A stretch of 64,000 nt of DNA from Kiloniellaceae bacterium. Its GTDB lineage: Bacteria; Pseudomonadota; Alphaproteobacteria; Kiloniellales; Kiloniellaceae. The notes beneath the pieces are model-generated. The model was not told where the DNA came from. It saw only the letters and a program-made list of their open reading frames with translations, and did not search any database. Shown piece after piece: positions 28,736 to 37,436 of the stretch. The stretch's first letter is position 1. Each line of letters begins with the position of its first letter. The stretch lies in the NCBI GenBank assembly GCA_021776195.1, contig JAJFGK010000109.1:1-64000 (forward strand), read 5' to 3'. A program made the position numbers and the translations under genes.

Positions 28736-28811
28736 CACAACTCCGGGCGCGCTTTCCCTGACCGATCCCGAAGCGCTATAGTCTTTGCTTGGTTGTGGCC
28801 AAGAGGAGCGG

Positions 28812-30104
28812 GTGAATGGACCTATCGCGCGGGCAAGTCGGCCTCAGGCGGTCGACCGACGGCAAAGCGATGCAAACCCGCGCCGCCCACCGTTCTACGC
28901 CTACACGGTCGAGACGGCCGGGTCGACCGTGACCCTCACCGCACCCGATCGGCGCGACGCGCAGCCGGAGTCCCGCGGCGGCGGTGCGTGGCTGCGGTCC
29001 TCCAGTCAGGGCGATCGCCTGACCGTCGAGCTTGGCGGACAGTGGACGACCCGGGGCCTGGGGACGGCGGGTCGCGATTTCCGCGCACTGCAGCCCCGTC
29101 ACCACAAGAGACTGACCCTCCGGCTGAAGGAGCTCAGCCTGCTCGACACCACCGGCGCGTGGATCCTTCACTCGACCCGCAGGCGTCTGGAGCGCGAGGG
29201 TTTGACCGTCACCCTGGAGGGCGCCAGCGAAACGATTGCCGGGATGCTCGCGACGGTCGCCGCCCACGACCAGCCCTGCCCGCCGGAGCCCAAGCGGGCA
29301 CCGGCCCTGACCGCGGCGGTCGGGCGCCTCGGCAAGGGGGTGATCGACAGCGCCACCACCGGCGCTGCGCTGGTCTCCTTCATGGGGTTGGTCTTCCTCG
29401 CCTGCCTGCGCGCCCTGCTGGTGCCCTGGCGCCTGCGCTGGACGGCCCTCGCCAACCAGATCGAGGAGGCCGGCCTCAACGCCCTGCCCATCGTCGCGCT
29501 GATCAACTTTCTCTTCGGTGTCGTCATCGCCTTCCTGAGCGCGGCGCAGCTGGCCAACTTCGGCGCCCAGATCCTCACCGTGAACGTGGTTGCCGTCGGC
29601 GTGCTGCGCGAGATGGCTATCGTCCTGACCGCGATCATCATCGCCGGCCGATCCGGCAGCGCCTACACCGCGCAGATCGGCACCATGAAGGTCAACGAAG
29701 AGATCGACGCGCTGCAGACCATCGGCCTCGATCCGGTCGCGGTGCTGGTGGTGCCGCGGGTTCTGGGTCTTCTCATCGTGTTGCCGCTGCTGGTGGTCTT
29801 CGCCGACCTCCTGGGCATTCTCGGCGGCGCGGTCATGGCCACCGCCACCCTCGATATCTCCCTGCTGCAGTTCATGCGCCAACTGGAGGAGGCGGCCCAA
29901 CTCCAGGACTTTCTGGTCGGCCTGGTCAAGGCGCCGCTCTTTGCCATCATCATCGCGGTGGTGGGTTGCTTCGAGGGCTTCCGGGTCTCGCGCAGCGCCG
30001 AGTCGGTGGGCCGACAGACCACCCGCTCGGTGGTCGTCTCGATCTCGCTGGTGATCGTCATGGACGGCGTCCTGGCGGTCTTCTTCTCGATCATCGGAGT
30101 CTAA
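28812..30104 (+). CDS. mlaE: MlaE-type ABC transporter permease with N-terminal STAS domain
   Basis: Inner-membrane permease of an MCE/Mla lipid-transport system. About 430 residues: a STAS-like domain at roughly 50-145 (LRLKELSLLDTTGAWILHST) fused to the MlaE permease (200-430) with FLFGVVIAFLSAAQLANFG, REMAIVLTAIIIAGRSGSAY and the EEIDAL coupling segment. The STAS part probably replaces a separate MlaB. GTG 28812 follows GAGGAG; TTG 28785 is an alternative. It is the first gene of mlaE-F-D plus auxiliary lipoprotein. Confidence 0.92.
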   Translation: MNGPIARASRPQAVDRRQSDANPRRPPFYAYTVETAGSTVTLTAPDRRDAQPESRGGGAWLRSSSQGDRLTVELGGQWTTRGLGTAGRDFRALQPRHHKRLTLRLKELSLLDTTGAWILHSTRRRLEREGLTVTLEGASETIAGMLATVAAHDQPCPPEPKRAPALTAAVGRLGKGVIDSATTGAALVSFMGLVFLACLRALLVPWRLRWTALANQIEEAGLNALPIVALINFLFGVVIAFLSAAQLANFGAQILTVNVVAVGVLREMAIVLTAIIIAGRSGSAYTAQIGTMKVNEEIDALQTIGLDPVAVLVVPRVLGLLIVLPLLVVFADLLGILGGAVMATATLDISLLQFMRQLEEAAQLQDFLVGLVKAPLFAIIIAVVGCFEGFRVSRSAESVGRQTTRSVVVSISLVIVMDGVLAVFFSIIGV

Positions 30105-30109
30105 CGGGA

Positions 30110-30916
30110 ATGGCTCGGAAAGGCTCCAACGGCGCCGAAGCGGTGATCAGGGTCACCGGCCTCAAGACCCAGTTCGGCCGCCAGGTGATCCACGAGAATC
30201 TCGACTTTTCGGTGCGCCGCGGCGAGGTCATGGGGGTCGTCGGCGGTTCGGGTTCCGGCAAGTCGGTCCTGATGCGCAGCATCATCGGCCTCAACAAACC
30301 AGCAGCGGGACGCATCGAGGTCTTCGGCCAGGACGTCACCACCCTGAAGCCCGCCGACTTCCGCGCCATGCAGACCCGCTGGGGCGTGCTGTTTCAGGAC
30401 GGCGCGCTCTTTTCCTCGCTCACCGTGGCCGAGAACATCATGGTCCCGATGAGAGAACACACCAAGCTGCCGGCCGACCTGCGCGGCGAGCTCTCGGAGC
30501 TGAAAATTTCGCTTGTCGGACTGCCGCCCGAGGCCGCCCACAAGTACCCTTCCGAACTGTCGGGCGGCATGCGTAAGCGGGCCGGCCTGGCGCGCGCGCT
30601 CTCCCTCGACGCCGAGATCCTGTTCCTCGACGAGCCAACCGCCGGGCTCGACCCGATCGGCGCCGCGGCCTTCGACGAGCTGATCCAGGAACTCCAGGGC
30701 GCGCTGGGCCTCACCGTGGTGATGATCACCCACGACCTTGATTCCCTGCATCGGATCTGCGACCGGATCTCGGTCCTGATTGACAAACGCGTGAAGGTCG
30801 GCACCATCGCCCAGCTTCTGAAAGAGCCCGATGCCTGGATCCAGGATTACTTCCGCGGTCCGCGCGGACGGGCCGCGGAAGACACGGCCGAGCGGCTCGC
30901 CGAAGGGGGACTGTAG
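30110..30916 (+). CDS. mlaF: MlaF-type ABC transporter ATPase
   Basis: 268 residues. Walker A GGSGSGKSV (45-53), Q-loop LFQDGALF, signature LSGGMRKR in which the usual Gln is replaced by Met-Arg as in MlaF, Walker B ILFLDEPTAGLDP, and the switch THD. It drives phospholipid movement between membranes with MlaE and MlaD. The frame is open far upstream through mlaE, but the ATG at 30110, 5 nt after the mlaE stop with ACGGGA ahead, gives the right length. Confidence 0.95.
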   Translation: MARKGSNGAEAVIRVTGLKTQFGRQVIHENLDFSVRRGEVMGVVGGSGSGKSVLMRSIIGLNKPAAGRIEVFGQDVTTLKPADFRAMQTRWGVLFQDGALFSSLTVAENIMVPMREHTKLPADLRGELSELKISLVGLPPEAAHKYPSELSGGMRKRAGLARALSLDAEILFLDEPTAGLDPIGAAAFDELIQELQGALGLTVVMITHDLDSLHRICDRISVLIDKRVKVGTIAQLLKEPDAWIQDYFRGPRGRAAEDTAERLAEGGL

Positions 30917-30919
30917 ATC

Positions 30920-31954
30920 ATGGAAAGCCGCGCCAGCTATTTCCTGGTCGGACTCTTCATCCTGCTCTTGACCGCGGGGCTGCTGGGCAGTGTGCTGTGG
31001 CTTGCGAAGTTCCAGTCGGACAGCGATCTGGCACGCTTTGAAATCGTCTATGGCGGCACCGTGACCGGCGTCGGCGAAGGCAGCCCGGTGCGCTTTGCCG
31101 GCGTCAACGTCGGCCAGGTGACCCAGGTCAGGCTGCACGACGAGGATCCCACGAAGGTCAGCATCCTGATCGAAATCGACAGCTTCACGCCGGTCACCCA
31201 AGACACCGTGGCGACGCTCGAGTTGGAGGGCCTGACCGGCAAGCGCTACATCCTGCTGAGCGGCGGGTCGCCCACGAGCGAGCCCCTGGTCCGGGACGAC
31301 CCGAAGAAGCCGGCGCGCATCGCCGCCCGCGAGTCGTCCCTCGAACAGGTGTTGTCCGGCGCGCCCGAGACGCTGGAGAGCATCAACCTGCTGCTGTCGC
31401 GGGCCAATGACCTGCTGGGCGATGAGAACCGCGCCAATATCGCCGGGCTCATCGCCAACCTGACTGTTTTTTCGGCCACCCTGGCGGAGTCAAGCGACGA
31501 GCTCACCGCCTTGATCGACAACACCTCGGTGACCATGCAAAACCTGCGCGGGGCCACCGATTCCCTGCAGGTCATGTCGGTCACGTTGAAAGACAACGTC
31601 GAACAGCTTTCGGCCCAGGCCGCACTGACCCTGGCCTCGATCGAATCCTTTGCCGGCAATTCCGATGCGGCGGTGGCCGAGGTTCGCGGCGACGTAAAGA
31701 CCCTCCTGACCGACATGAGCGCCGCCGCCAGGGGCCTGCAGGGAACTTTGCGCGAGGTCGAGGCCCTGGTGGCGGAAAACCGGGTGCCTATTCGCGACTT
31801 CACCGGCTCCGGACTTTACGAGATCTCCGCCCTCTTGATCGAGCTGCGCGGCTTGGTCAAGCAGTTCGACCGCGTCACCACCGAGGTGGAGCGGGATCCC
31901 GCGCGCTTCTTCTTCGGCAACTCACAGCAGGGCTATGAAGCACCAGAACGATAA
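30920..31954 (+). CDS. mlaD: MlaD-type MCE-domain substrate-binding protein
   Basis: 344 residues: one N-terminal membrane anchor (8-28, FLVGLFILLLTAGLLGSVLW), an MCE domain (~38-118) with GSPVRFAGVNVGQVTQVRL, and a long helical C-terminal half (150-330). The periplasmic MCE ring carries lipid between membranes. It begins 3 nt after mlaF, and its last 20 nt overlap the lipoprotein gene. Longer than E. coli MlaD (183 residues) because of the helical extension, closer to PqiB/Mce-type proteins. Confidence 0.93.
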   Translation: MESRASYFLVGLFILLLTAGLLGSVLWLAKFQSDSDLARFEIVYGGTVTGVGEGSPVRFAGVNVGQVTQVRLHDEDPTKVSILIEIDSFTPVTQDTVATLELEGLTGKRYILLSGGSPTSEPLVRDDPKKPARIAARESSLEQVLSGAPETLESINLLLSRANDLLGDENRANIAGLIANLTVFSATLAESSDELTALIDNTSVTMQNLRGATDSLQVMSVTLKDNVEQLSAQAALTLASIESFAGNSDAAVAEVRGDVKTLLTDMSAAARGLQGTLREVEALVAENRVPIRDFTGSGLYEISALLIELRGLVKQFDRVTTEVERDPARFFFGNSQQGYEAPER

Positions 31955-32621
31955 CGCGAGACATTTGGCCGAAAAGGGCGCGGCCCTTTCGCGCCGGGCC
32001 TTCCTGGCGCCGCTCGTCCTCGGCGCCGCCGGCCTGGGCCTGACCGCCTGCGGCAACCTGCTGCCCGGTCAGGGCCCGCCGCTGGCGCTCTACCGGCTCT
32101 CGCCCAAGAGCACCTTCTCGGACGGTTTGCCCCAGGTCGATTGGCAGCTTGTGCTGGAGACGCCAACCTCCAACGCCGCGCTCAACACCACGCGCATCGC
32201 CCTGCAACGCGACCCCATGCAGATCGAGTACTACGCCCGGGCCGGCTGGGCCGACCGGGCACCGACCATGCTGCAGACACTGATGCTCGAATCCTTCGAA
32301 AACTCCGGACGCATCGTCTCGGTCGGGCGCGAAAACGTCGGCCTGCGCTCGGACTTTGTGCTGAGCAGCGAACTGCGCGAGTTCGAGGCGATCTACGGCA
32401 ACAGCGGTCCGCCCGAAGTACTGGTCTCGATCATCCTCAAGCTGGTCAAAATGCCGCAGCGCGCCATCATCGGACACGCCAAGTTTTCCCACAGCAGCCT
32501 GGCCACGGGCGACAGTCTGGAGGCCGTGGTGAAGGCCTTCGACATTGCCCTCGGCAAGGTTCTCAAACGCGTCGTCGAGTGGACGCTGGAGGTCGGCCGG
32601 CAGGCGGAGACCGGCAGTTAG
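31935..32621 (+). CDS. ABC-type transport auxiliary lipoprotein (PqiC-like) with Tat-type signal
   Basis: 228 residues. The signal region SRRAFLAPLVLGAAGLGLTA carries a twin-arginine motif (SRRAFL) and is followed by a lipobox cysteine, suggesting a Tat-exported lipoprotein. The body matches the ABC_trans_aux family (PQVDWQLVLETPTSNAALNT; DFVLSSELREFEAIY), outer-membrane partners of MCE systems. Starts inside the end of mlaD (20-nt overlap), so expression is coupled. Converges on the CHASE2 kinase with 9 nt between stops. Confidence 0.88.
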   Translation: MKHQNDNARHLAEKGAALSRRAFLAPLVLGAAGLGLTACGNLLPGQGPPLALYRLSPKSTFSDGLPQVDWQLVLETPTSNAALNTTRIALQRDPMQIEYYARAGWADRAPTMLQTLMLESFENSGRIVSVGRENVGLRSDFVLSSELREFEAIYGNSGPPEVLVSIILKLVKMPQRAIIGHAKFSHSSLATGDSLEAVVKAFDIALGKVLKRVVEWTLEVGRQAETGS

Positions 32622-32630
32622 AGATTCTTC

Positions 32631-35255
32631 TCAGGCCGCGTCGGTCACTGCTTTCGACGGCGCCTCGCGCGGCAAGACACGGTCGCGGGGGAAAGTGAGC
32701 GTGACCACGGTACCGGCACCGACCTCGCTCTCGAGCCGCAGCTCGCCGCCTTGGAGTTCCGTGAGCTTGCGGGCCAGCGGCAGACCGAGGCCGGCGCCTT
32801 CGAACTTGCGCGCCAGTTTCGAGTCCACCTGACCGAAGAGGGCAAAGGCGTTGGGTATATCCTCTTCGGCCATGCCGATCCCCGCGTCGATGACCCGGAT
32901 GACCACCGCACCGTCGTCGGCCTGCCGGGCGTCGACCCACACCTTGCCCATTTCAGGCGTGAATTTGATCGCGTTGGATACCAGGTTCAAGATCACCTGC
33001 TTCAGAGCCCGTGGCGAGCCGCGCAAGGCCGGGAGGGTCTCGGGACAGTCGACGACAAGTTCGAGTTCCGCTTCGATAATGCGCACCTTGAGCATCCTGA
33101 GGCAGGACTCGATCACGTCGCAGACATCGACCTCGGTCTCGACCAGGTCGTACTTGCCCGCCTCGATCTTGGCGACATCGAGGATTTCATTGATCAGCTC
33201 GAGAAGATGTTGCCCGCTGCTCAGGATATCGCCGGCATAGTTTTTGTACTCGTCGCTGCCGACGGGCCCCAGCATTTCCTTGGCGATAATCTCGGAAAAA
33301 CCGATCACCGCGTTCAGCGGCGTGCGCAACTCGTGGCTCATGTTGGCGAGGAACTCGGTCTTGCAACGGTTGGCGAAACTTTCGCTCTCAACCGCCTCGC
33401 GGAGCTGCAGCTCGCGTTCCTTGAGAACCGTCACGTCGTGATAGATCGCGACCGTTCCGTCGTCGAAGGTGCCGCGCTCGCTGACCTGGAGAAAGGTGCC
33501 GTCGACGAGTTCTTCTTCGTATTGATCTTCTCGGCGCCCGTGCTGCGCCACGCGCAGCTCCAGCCAGGATTGGAGATCCGCCTGGGCCTCGGTCACACGG
33601 CCTTCTCGCGCCGCGTTCGACAGGACCTCCTTGAAGGTCAGGCCGTCGGGCACGGCCGCCTCGCTGCCGAAAAGCAAGCGCCGAAACTTGCGGTTGGACA
33701 GAACCAGGCGGTCCGCGCTGTCATAAAGAGCAAAGCCCTCGTGAATCGACTCAATGGCTTCCTCGAGGTGTAGCCGGGCTTTCTCGGCTTGGACCTTCGC
33801 GCGTTTCTCGTCAGTCACATCGCGCAGCAGGGCAATGAGGTTGCGCTCGTCGTCCACAACGGTCGCGCTGATCGCGACCTGGATAAACCGGCTGTCGCCC
33901 TGGCTATCGGCCAGCTCGAGTTCGTGGGTGCCGCCGCGTCTTTCCAAGACTGTGGCGATCTGGGCCCGGTTTTGTGACGACTCGATGTCCGCCACCGCCT
34001 CCTGCACGGGCTTGCCAGTAGCGCGCTCGGCGGGAAGACCGAGGATCGTTTCGGCCGCGCGGTTGCAGTCGCGAACGACCAGATCGAGATCGAGGACAAG
34101 GATGCCATCGACGCTGTTGTCCAGCACCTGGCGCATGAAGGCATCGCGCCGCCTGATGATGAGGCTTTGCGCCAGGAGCCGGAAATCTTGCCGGTCGATC
34201 TTGCCGGCCAGGGTCAAGGCATAGGAAAGCAGGAGTGCCGTCAGCAATGGCACGATGTCCAGGATGTAGGGTGTCAGTGCCTGGACCAAGAGGCTCGCCA
34301 GCAGAATCGCCAGGGCGAGGCCGCCGAGTATGGCGAGCGTGGCACGCCAATTGGTCTCGATCAGAGCGCTGCCAAGAAACAGCAGAATGACGAAGGTGGC
34401 GAACAGAACCGGAAGCCGCGGTACACGTTTTAGGTCGCGGCCCTGGCTCAGCGACTCCTGGGCCAAGGCCTGAATGACCATGCCGGGAAGAGTCCCATGC
34501 ACGGGGACCGCGAGATTGTCACCGAGCTCGATCGCGGTGGCGCCGATCAAGATGGACCTGCCGGCGACCTGGCTGGCGTCGAAGCGGCCCAACAGGATGT
34601 CGGCATAGGAGACCCGGGCGAGGCTATCGGGTCTGATGCTGTAATCGATGTAGAAACGCTCTGCCTCCCCGGGACCCGAGGCACTCAGGGCAGCAAAGAG
34701 GGTGGGCAGAGATTGGTCGCCCCATGTTTCCTGAGTGGCCATTTGCCGGATCTGTCCGTCGGCGTCAGGCATCACGTTCGCCGAGGCCAGGCCAACGTGC
34801 TTGACGAACCTCGGCAAGGGGGCGGCGAGGATGGTGCGGCGGCTACCGTCCGCATCGTGCGAGGTCTGCGCGAAGACGGGGAGGAACACGCTACCTTGGA
34901 ACTCCGCAAGGGCGCGTTCAAGAGCTTCGTCTTCGGGAGGGTCCGCGCGTGAGCTGAAGTCGATATCGAACACGATCCGTTGGGCGCCGGCAGCCCGCAG
35001 GTTGTCGACCACCGCTGCGTGAAAACTGCGGGGCCAGGGCCAGACACTCAGTTCCCGAAGGCTTTTCGCATCGATCTCCACCAGAAGGGTTTCTTGCTTG
35101 GCTTCGCGCGCCAGGATCTGGAAACGGACATCGGTCAGCTTGTGGTCAAGAAAGTCCAGCAGGCCAAGCCAGTAGCTGGCCGCAACGATCACGAACAGCA
35201 GCAGATGCGGAAGTCGCGCGACGACAATTGGCCGAGTGCCACTTATGCGGTCCAT
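32631..35255 (-). CDS. CHASE2-domain PAS hybrid-type sensor histidine kinase (no receiver)
   Basis: 874 residues. One N-terminal membrane helix (~15-33), a periplasmic CHASE2 domain (~35-275, LLVEIDAKSLRELSVWPWPR; RSILIGATAIELGD), three membrane helices (~285-350), two PAS domains (~378-485 and ~500-615), HisKA with His641 in NMSHELRTPLN, and HATPase_c with NLVSNAIKF, DAGIGM and GAGLGLPLA. It senses an unknown extracytoplasmic signal. A FecR-domain protein is encoded 35 nt upstream on the same strand, the common FecR-CHASE2 pairing. No response regulator is adjacent. Confidence 0.93.
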   Translation of the reverse strand: MDRISGTRPIVVARLPHLLLFVIVAASYWLGLLDFLDHKLTDVRFQILAREAKQETLLVEIDAKSLRELSVWPWPRSFHAAVVDNLRAAGAQRIVFDIDFSSRADPPEDEALERALAEFQGSVFLPVFAQTSHDADGSRRTILAAPLPRFVKHVGLASANVMPDADGQIRQMATQETWGDQSLPTLFAALSASGPGEAERFYIDYSIRPDSLARVSYADILLGRFDASQVAGRSILIGATAIELGDNLAVPVHGTLPGMVIQALAQESLSQGRDLKRVPRLPVLFATFVILLFLGSALIETNWRATLAILGGLALAILLASLLVQALTPYILDIVPLLTALLLSYALTLAGKIDRQDFRLLAQSLIIRRRDAFMRQVLDNSVDGILVLDLDLVVRDCNRAAETILGLPAERATGKPVQEAVADIESSQNRAQIATVLERRGGTHELELADSQGDSRFIQVAISATVVDDERNLIALLRDVTDEKRAKVQAEKARLHLEEAIESIHEGFALYDSADRLVLSNRKFRRLLFGSEAAVPDGLTFKEVLSNAAREGRVTEAQADLQSWLELRVAQHGRREDQYEEELVDGTFLQVSERGTFDDGTVAIYHDVTVLKERELQLREAVESESFANRCKTEFLANMSHELRTPLNAVIGFSEIIAKEMLGPVGSDEYKNYAGDILSSGQHLLELINEILDVAKIEAGKYDLVETEVDVCDVIESCLRMLKVRIIEAELELVVDCPETLPALRGSPRALKQVILNLVSNAIKFTPEMGKVWVDARQADDGAVVIRVIDAGIGMAEEDIPNAFALFGQVDSKLARKFEGAGLGLPLARKLTELQGGELRLESEVGAGTVVTLTFPRDRVLPREAPSKAVTDAA

Positions 35256-35290
35256 TCGTCGTCGCGCTCCCGAGGCGCAATAGTAGCCAA

Positions 35291-36328
35291 TTACCTCCCG
35301 TTACCGTTACCGTTGCCGTTACCGTTACCGTTGGCATTGCCGCCACCATTGCCGCCGTTACCGTTGGCATTTCCGTTTGAATTACCGTTCGAATTGCCGT
35401 TGGAGTTGCCGTTGGAGTTGCCGTTCGAATTGCCGTTCGAATTGCCGTTGGAGTTGCCGTTCGAATTGCCGTCGCCACCGCCACCACCACCGTTGCCGCC
35501 GCTGCTTCCGCTGCCGGTACCCGCCGCGCTGCCGGTTGACGCGCTCGCTGCGGTTCCATCCACACTGAGGCCGCCGGCCCCCGTCCCGGTGCCGGCCGAA
35601 GCCGACTGGCCCGCCGACACGTCGGCGCTTTCACCCGTGCTGGCGTCGGTCACGCCGACCGTGCCTTCGGTGACGCTGACGCTGGCTCCCTCGTTGTCGA
35701 CACTGACGCCGAAGCCTGTGCCCTTTACCACGGCGACGAGGTAGCGGGTGTGAACTTCGAAGCGCTCGGTCGTAAGTGCGGCGAGGTTGGGTTTTGCCGG
35801 CAGTTCGCTGGTTTCGGTCGGTGGCTGGCGCCGGCTCTCTACGTCATAATGGGCCTTGCCGGTGTCCTGCAGCACCAAGGTCAAATCGTCTTCGGTTGCC
35901 ACGGGCAACGCGATGCGGGTGTCTTGCTGCAGGGTGATGCTGTCGCGACCGTTGGTCAGCAAGGCGTGGCTGCGGTCCCCGGTCAGGATTTCCGCGCCCA
36001 CGCCGACCTGGTCGCCAGCAGTCGCCTCTCGCCAGGCGGTCTCGGCGTTGGTGCCCAGGGGACGATGTCGGACCGTGCCCACCGCCACCACGAAACGCCA
36101 CTGTTGGCTCTTCGGGTCTTCGGCAGCGGCCGCGCTAAACCGAACTGCCTGCGATAGGACAGGGTGTGAGGCCGATTCTTCTCCGCTGTCTGGTCTGAGG
36201 TCGAGCGATAGGGCGAGAAAGCCTAGAGCCACGGCACAGAGAACACGGAGCGAAAGGAACCAAGCCCTTGTCCGAGGCGAATGCGGTACCTTCGCTTGAT
36301 GAAGTGGTCGCGGTTTCGTTACACTCAT
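35291..36328 (-). CDS. FecR-domain protein with Asn-Gly-Asn-Ser repeat tail
   Basis: About 345 residues from ATG 36328 (ATG 36343 also possible). A membrane/signal helix lies at ~20-40 (AWFLSLRVLCAVALGFLALS). The FecR domain follows (~75-240): VGAEILTGDRSHALLTNGRD, TRIALPVA, and VVKGTGFGVSVDNEGASVSV with VTEGTVGV. The rest is low complexity: Ala/Gly/Ser, then Gly-rich, then about 60 residues of Asn-Gly-Asn-Ser and Asn-Gly repeats. Probably exported, acting with the CHASE2 kinase 35 nt downstream. The tail may be a flexible surface segment. Confidence 0.85.
   Translation of the reverse strand: MSVTKPRPLHQAKVPHSPRTRAWFLSLRVLCAVALGFLALSLDLRPDSGEESASHPVLSQAVRFSAAAAEDPKSQQWRFVVAVGTVRHRPLGTNAETAWREATAGDQVGVGAEILTGDRSHALLTNGRDSITLQQDTRIALPVATEDDLTLVLQDTGKAHYDVESRRQPPTETSELPAKPNLAALTTERFEVHTRYLVAVVKGTGFGVSVDNEGASVSVTEGTVGVTDASTGESADVSAGQSASAGTGTGAGGLSVDGTAASASTGSAAGTGSGSSGGNGGGGGGDGNSNGNSNGNSNGNSNGNSNGNSNGNSNGNSNGNANGNGGNGGGNANGNGNGNGNGNGR
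35294..35475. repeat. 12-bp/6-bp tandem repeats encoding Asn-Gly(-Asn-Ser)
   Basis: On the plus strand this is a run of CCGTTCGAATTG/CCGTTGGAGTTG 12-mers (35375-35475) and ACCGTT-type 6-mers (35295-35365). They encode the repeat tail of the FecR protein. Synonymous variation between units (GAATTG against GAGTTG) shows it is not a very recent expansion. Length may vary between strains. Confidence 0.85.
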
Positions 36329-36610
36329 GACAATAGATCCCATCAGTTTTGAGCTAAATTTGTTTTGCCCATTTCTGATCGAGTATCGCATTTCTTGGTT
36401 GCACGATTGTTAAACTTTGGCAGTAAAAATTGGATATTTTGTCGGAAGCTTTATTCACACGCTAAAGTTTTTCGACGGAAATCGCACATCTTTTCAGAGA
36501 GCAATTTGTCCCTCGGGCAAGTGCTATCACGCTGCGGGTCCGCAAACCGGGTCAGCCTTGCCTAGCGGAACTGATGCCGGCTGGGCCGACCCGGTGGGAC
36601 ATCCTGGACG
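36329..36610. other. AT-rich promoter region of the FecR-CHASE2 operon
   Basis: About 280 bases between the FecR start and the 2OG oxygenase stop, AT-rich at 36340-36500. It should hold the leftward FecR promoter. No gene, box or hairpin was identified with confidence; a short rightward frame here has AT-rich, non-coding-like codons. Confidence 0.5.
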
Positions 36611-37303
36611 CTACCCCGCCTTCTCGGCTCGACCGGCCTGGCCCAGCAGTGTCAGGGTGTCGCCCTCCAGGGCGGCGCGGTTGATGTTCCAGGACAACGA
36701 AATGCGGGGCCGCCTGCCGCCGTAAGGGTTGACCGCGTGCACCAGCCCGCTGGGGAAGATCAGCATCGAGCCGCGTCGCAAGGTCGGCGAGGTCGGGTGC
36801 GACATCAGGCCCGGCTGCAGTTGGCAGCAGAGCTCCAGGCGCGGGTCGATGAAGCTGAAAAGCCCCGACTGGGTATCCTCCGGGTCCGGCTCGCCCTCGT
36901 CGAAGAGATAGACGACGCTGGCTTCGGACCGCCAGTGGGCGTGGGCCACGACATAGTCGCCTTTGCTGTAGACATTGACCCAGCCCATATCGATGGCGCC
37001 ACCCTCGACACCCAGGGCCTGGTCGAAGAGGTGCAGCGCCCGGGCGCAGAGCAACCGGCTGGCCGGATCCTCCCAGCGCTCCAGGCGATAGAGCTTGTTG
37101 CCACCCAGGGCGCGATTGCGCTGCCGGGCCAGCGCGGGGTCGGCAAGTTGGCGGTCGATTCTTTCCTGAAAGAGCGGGTGGTAGAGGTCGCAGTCGGCAA
37201 AGCGGGTCACCAGAATGGTACGTTGCTGATCGACCGACCAGACCTTTTGGCCCTCCGGCCAGACCGGAACCAGCCGTCCGGCGATCTCGATCGATGGGGT
37301 CAT
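36611..37303 (-). CDS. putative 2OG-Fe(II) oxygenase (PF13759-like)
   Basis: 230 residues. The C-terminal half has the double-stranded beta-helix signature of the family: VVAHAHWRSEASVVYLFDEG (first iron His), LIFPSGLVHAVNPYGG (second iron His) and RRPRISLSWNIN (2-oxoglutarate-binding Arg). It would hydroxylate an unknown substrate with Fe(II), O2 and 2-oxoglutarate. ATG 37303 is preferred for its AAAGGG ribosome site; ATG 37318 is possible. Divergent from the coiled-coil protein gene. Confidence 0.8.
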   Translation of the reverse strand: MTPSIEIAGRLVPVWPEGQKVWSVDQQRTILVTRFADCDLYHPLFQERIDRQLADPALARQRNRALGGNKLYRLERWEDPASRLLCARALHLFDQALGVEGGAIDMGWVNVYSKGDYVVAHAHWRSEASVVYLFDEGEPDPEDTQSGLFSFIDPRLELCCQLQPGLMSHPTSPTLRRGSMLIFPSGLVHAVNPYGGRRPRISLSWNINRAALEGDTLTLLGQAGRAEKAG

Positions 37304-37436
37304 GCTGATCCCTTTCATTGGTCGGTGCGACCCGCCGCGCAAAGGCGCCCAAGCGGCAAAAACCGTGAAGTTAGCGAATTAGTAACCAAAACAATCGAGG
37401 CTCGCAGCGGGCTTTCTTCCCCTTGGAGACATTTCG

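Noticed and set aside
35291..35480. CRISPR array
   Set aside because: The repeats are short, contiguous and in frame with a protein; there are no spacers and no cas genes.
36365..36565. Small plus-strand gene in the FecR upstream region
   Set aside because: AT-rich codons unlike the neighbours, no ribosome site, no recognisable domain; more likely promoter DNA.
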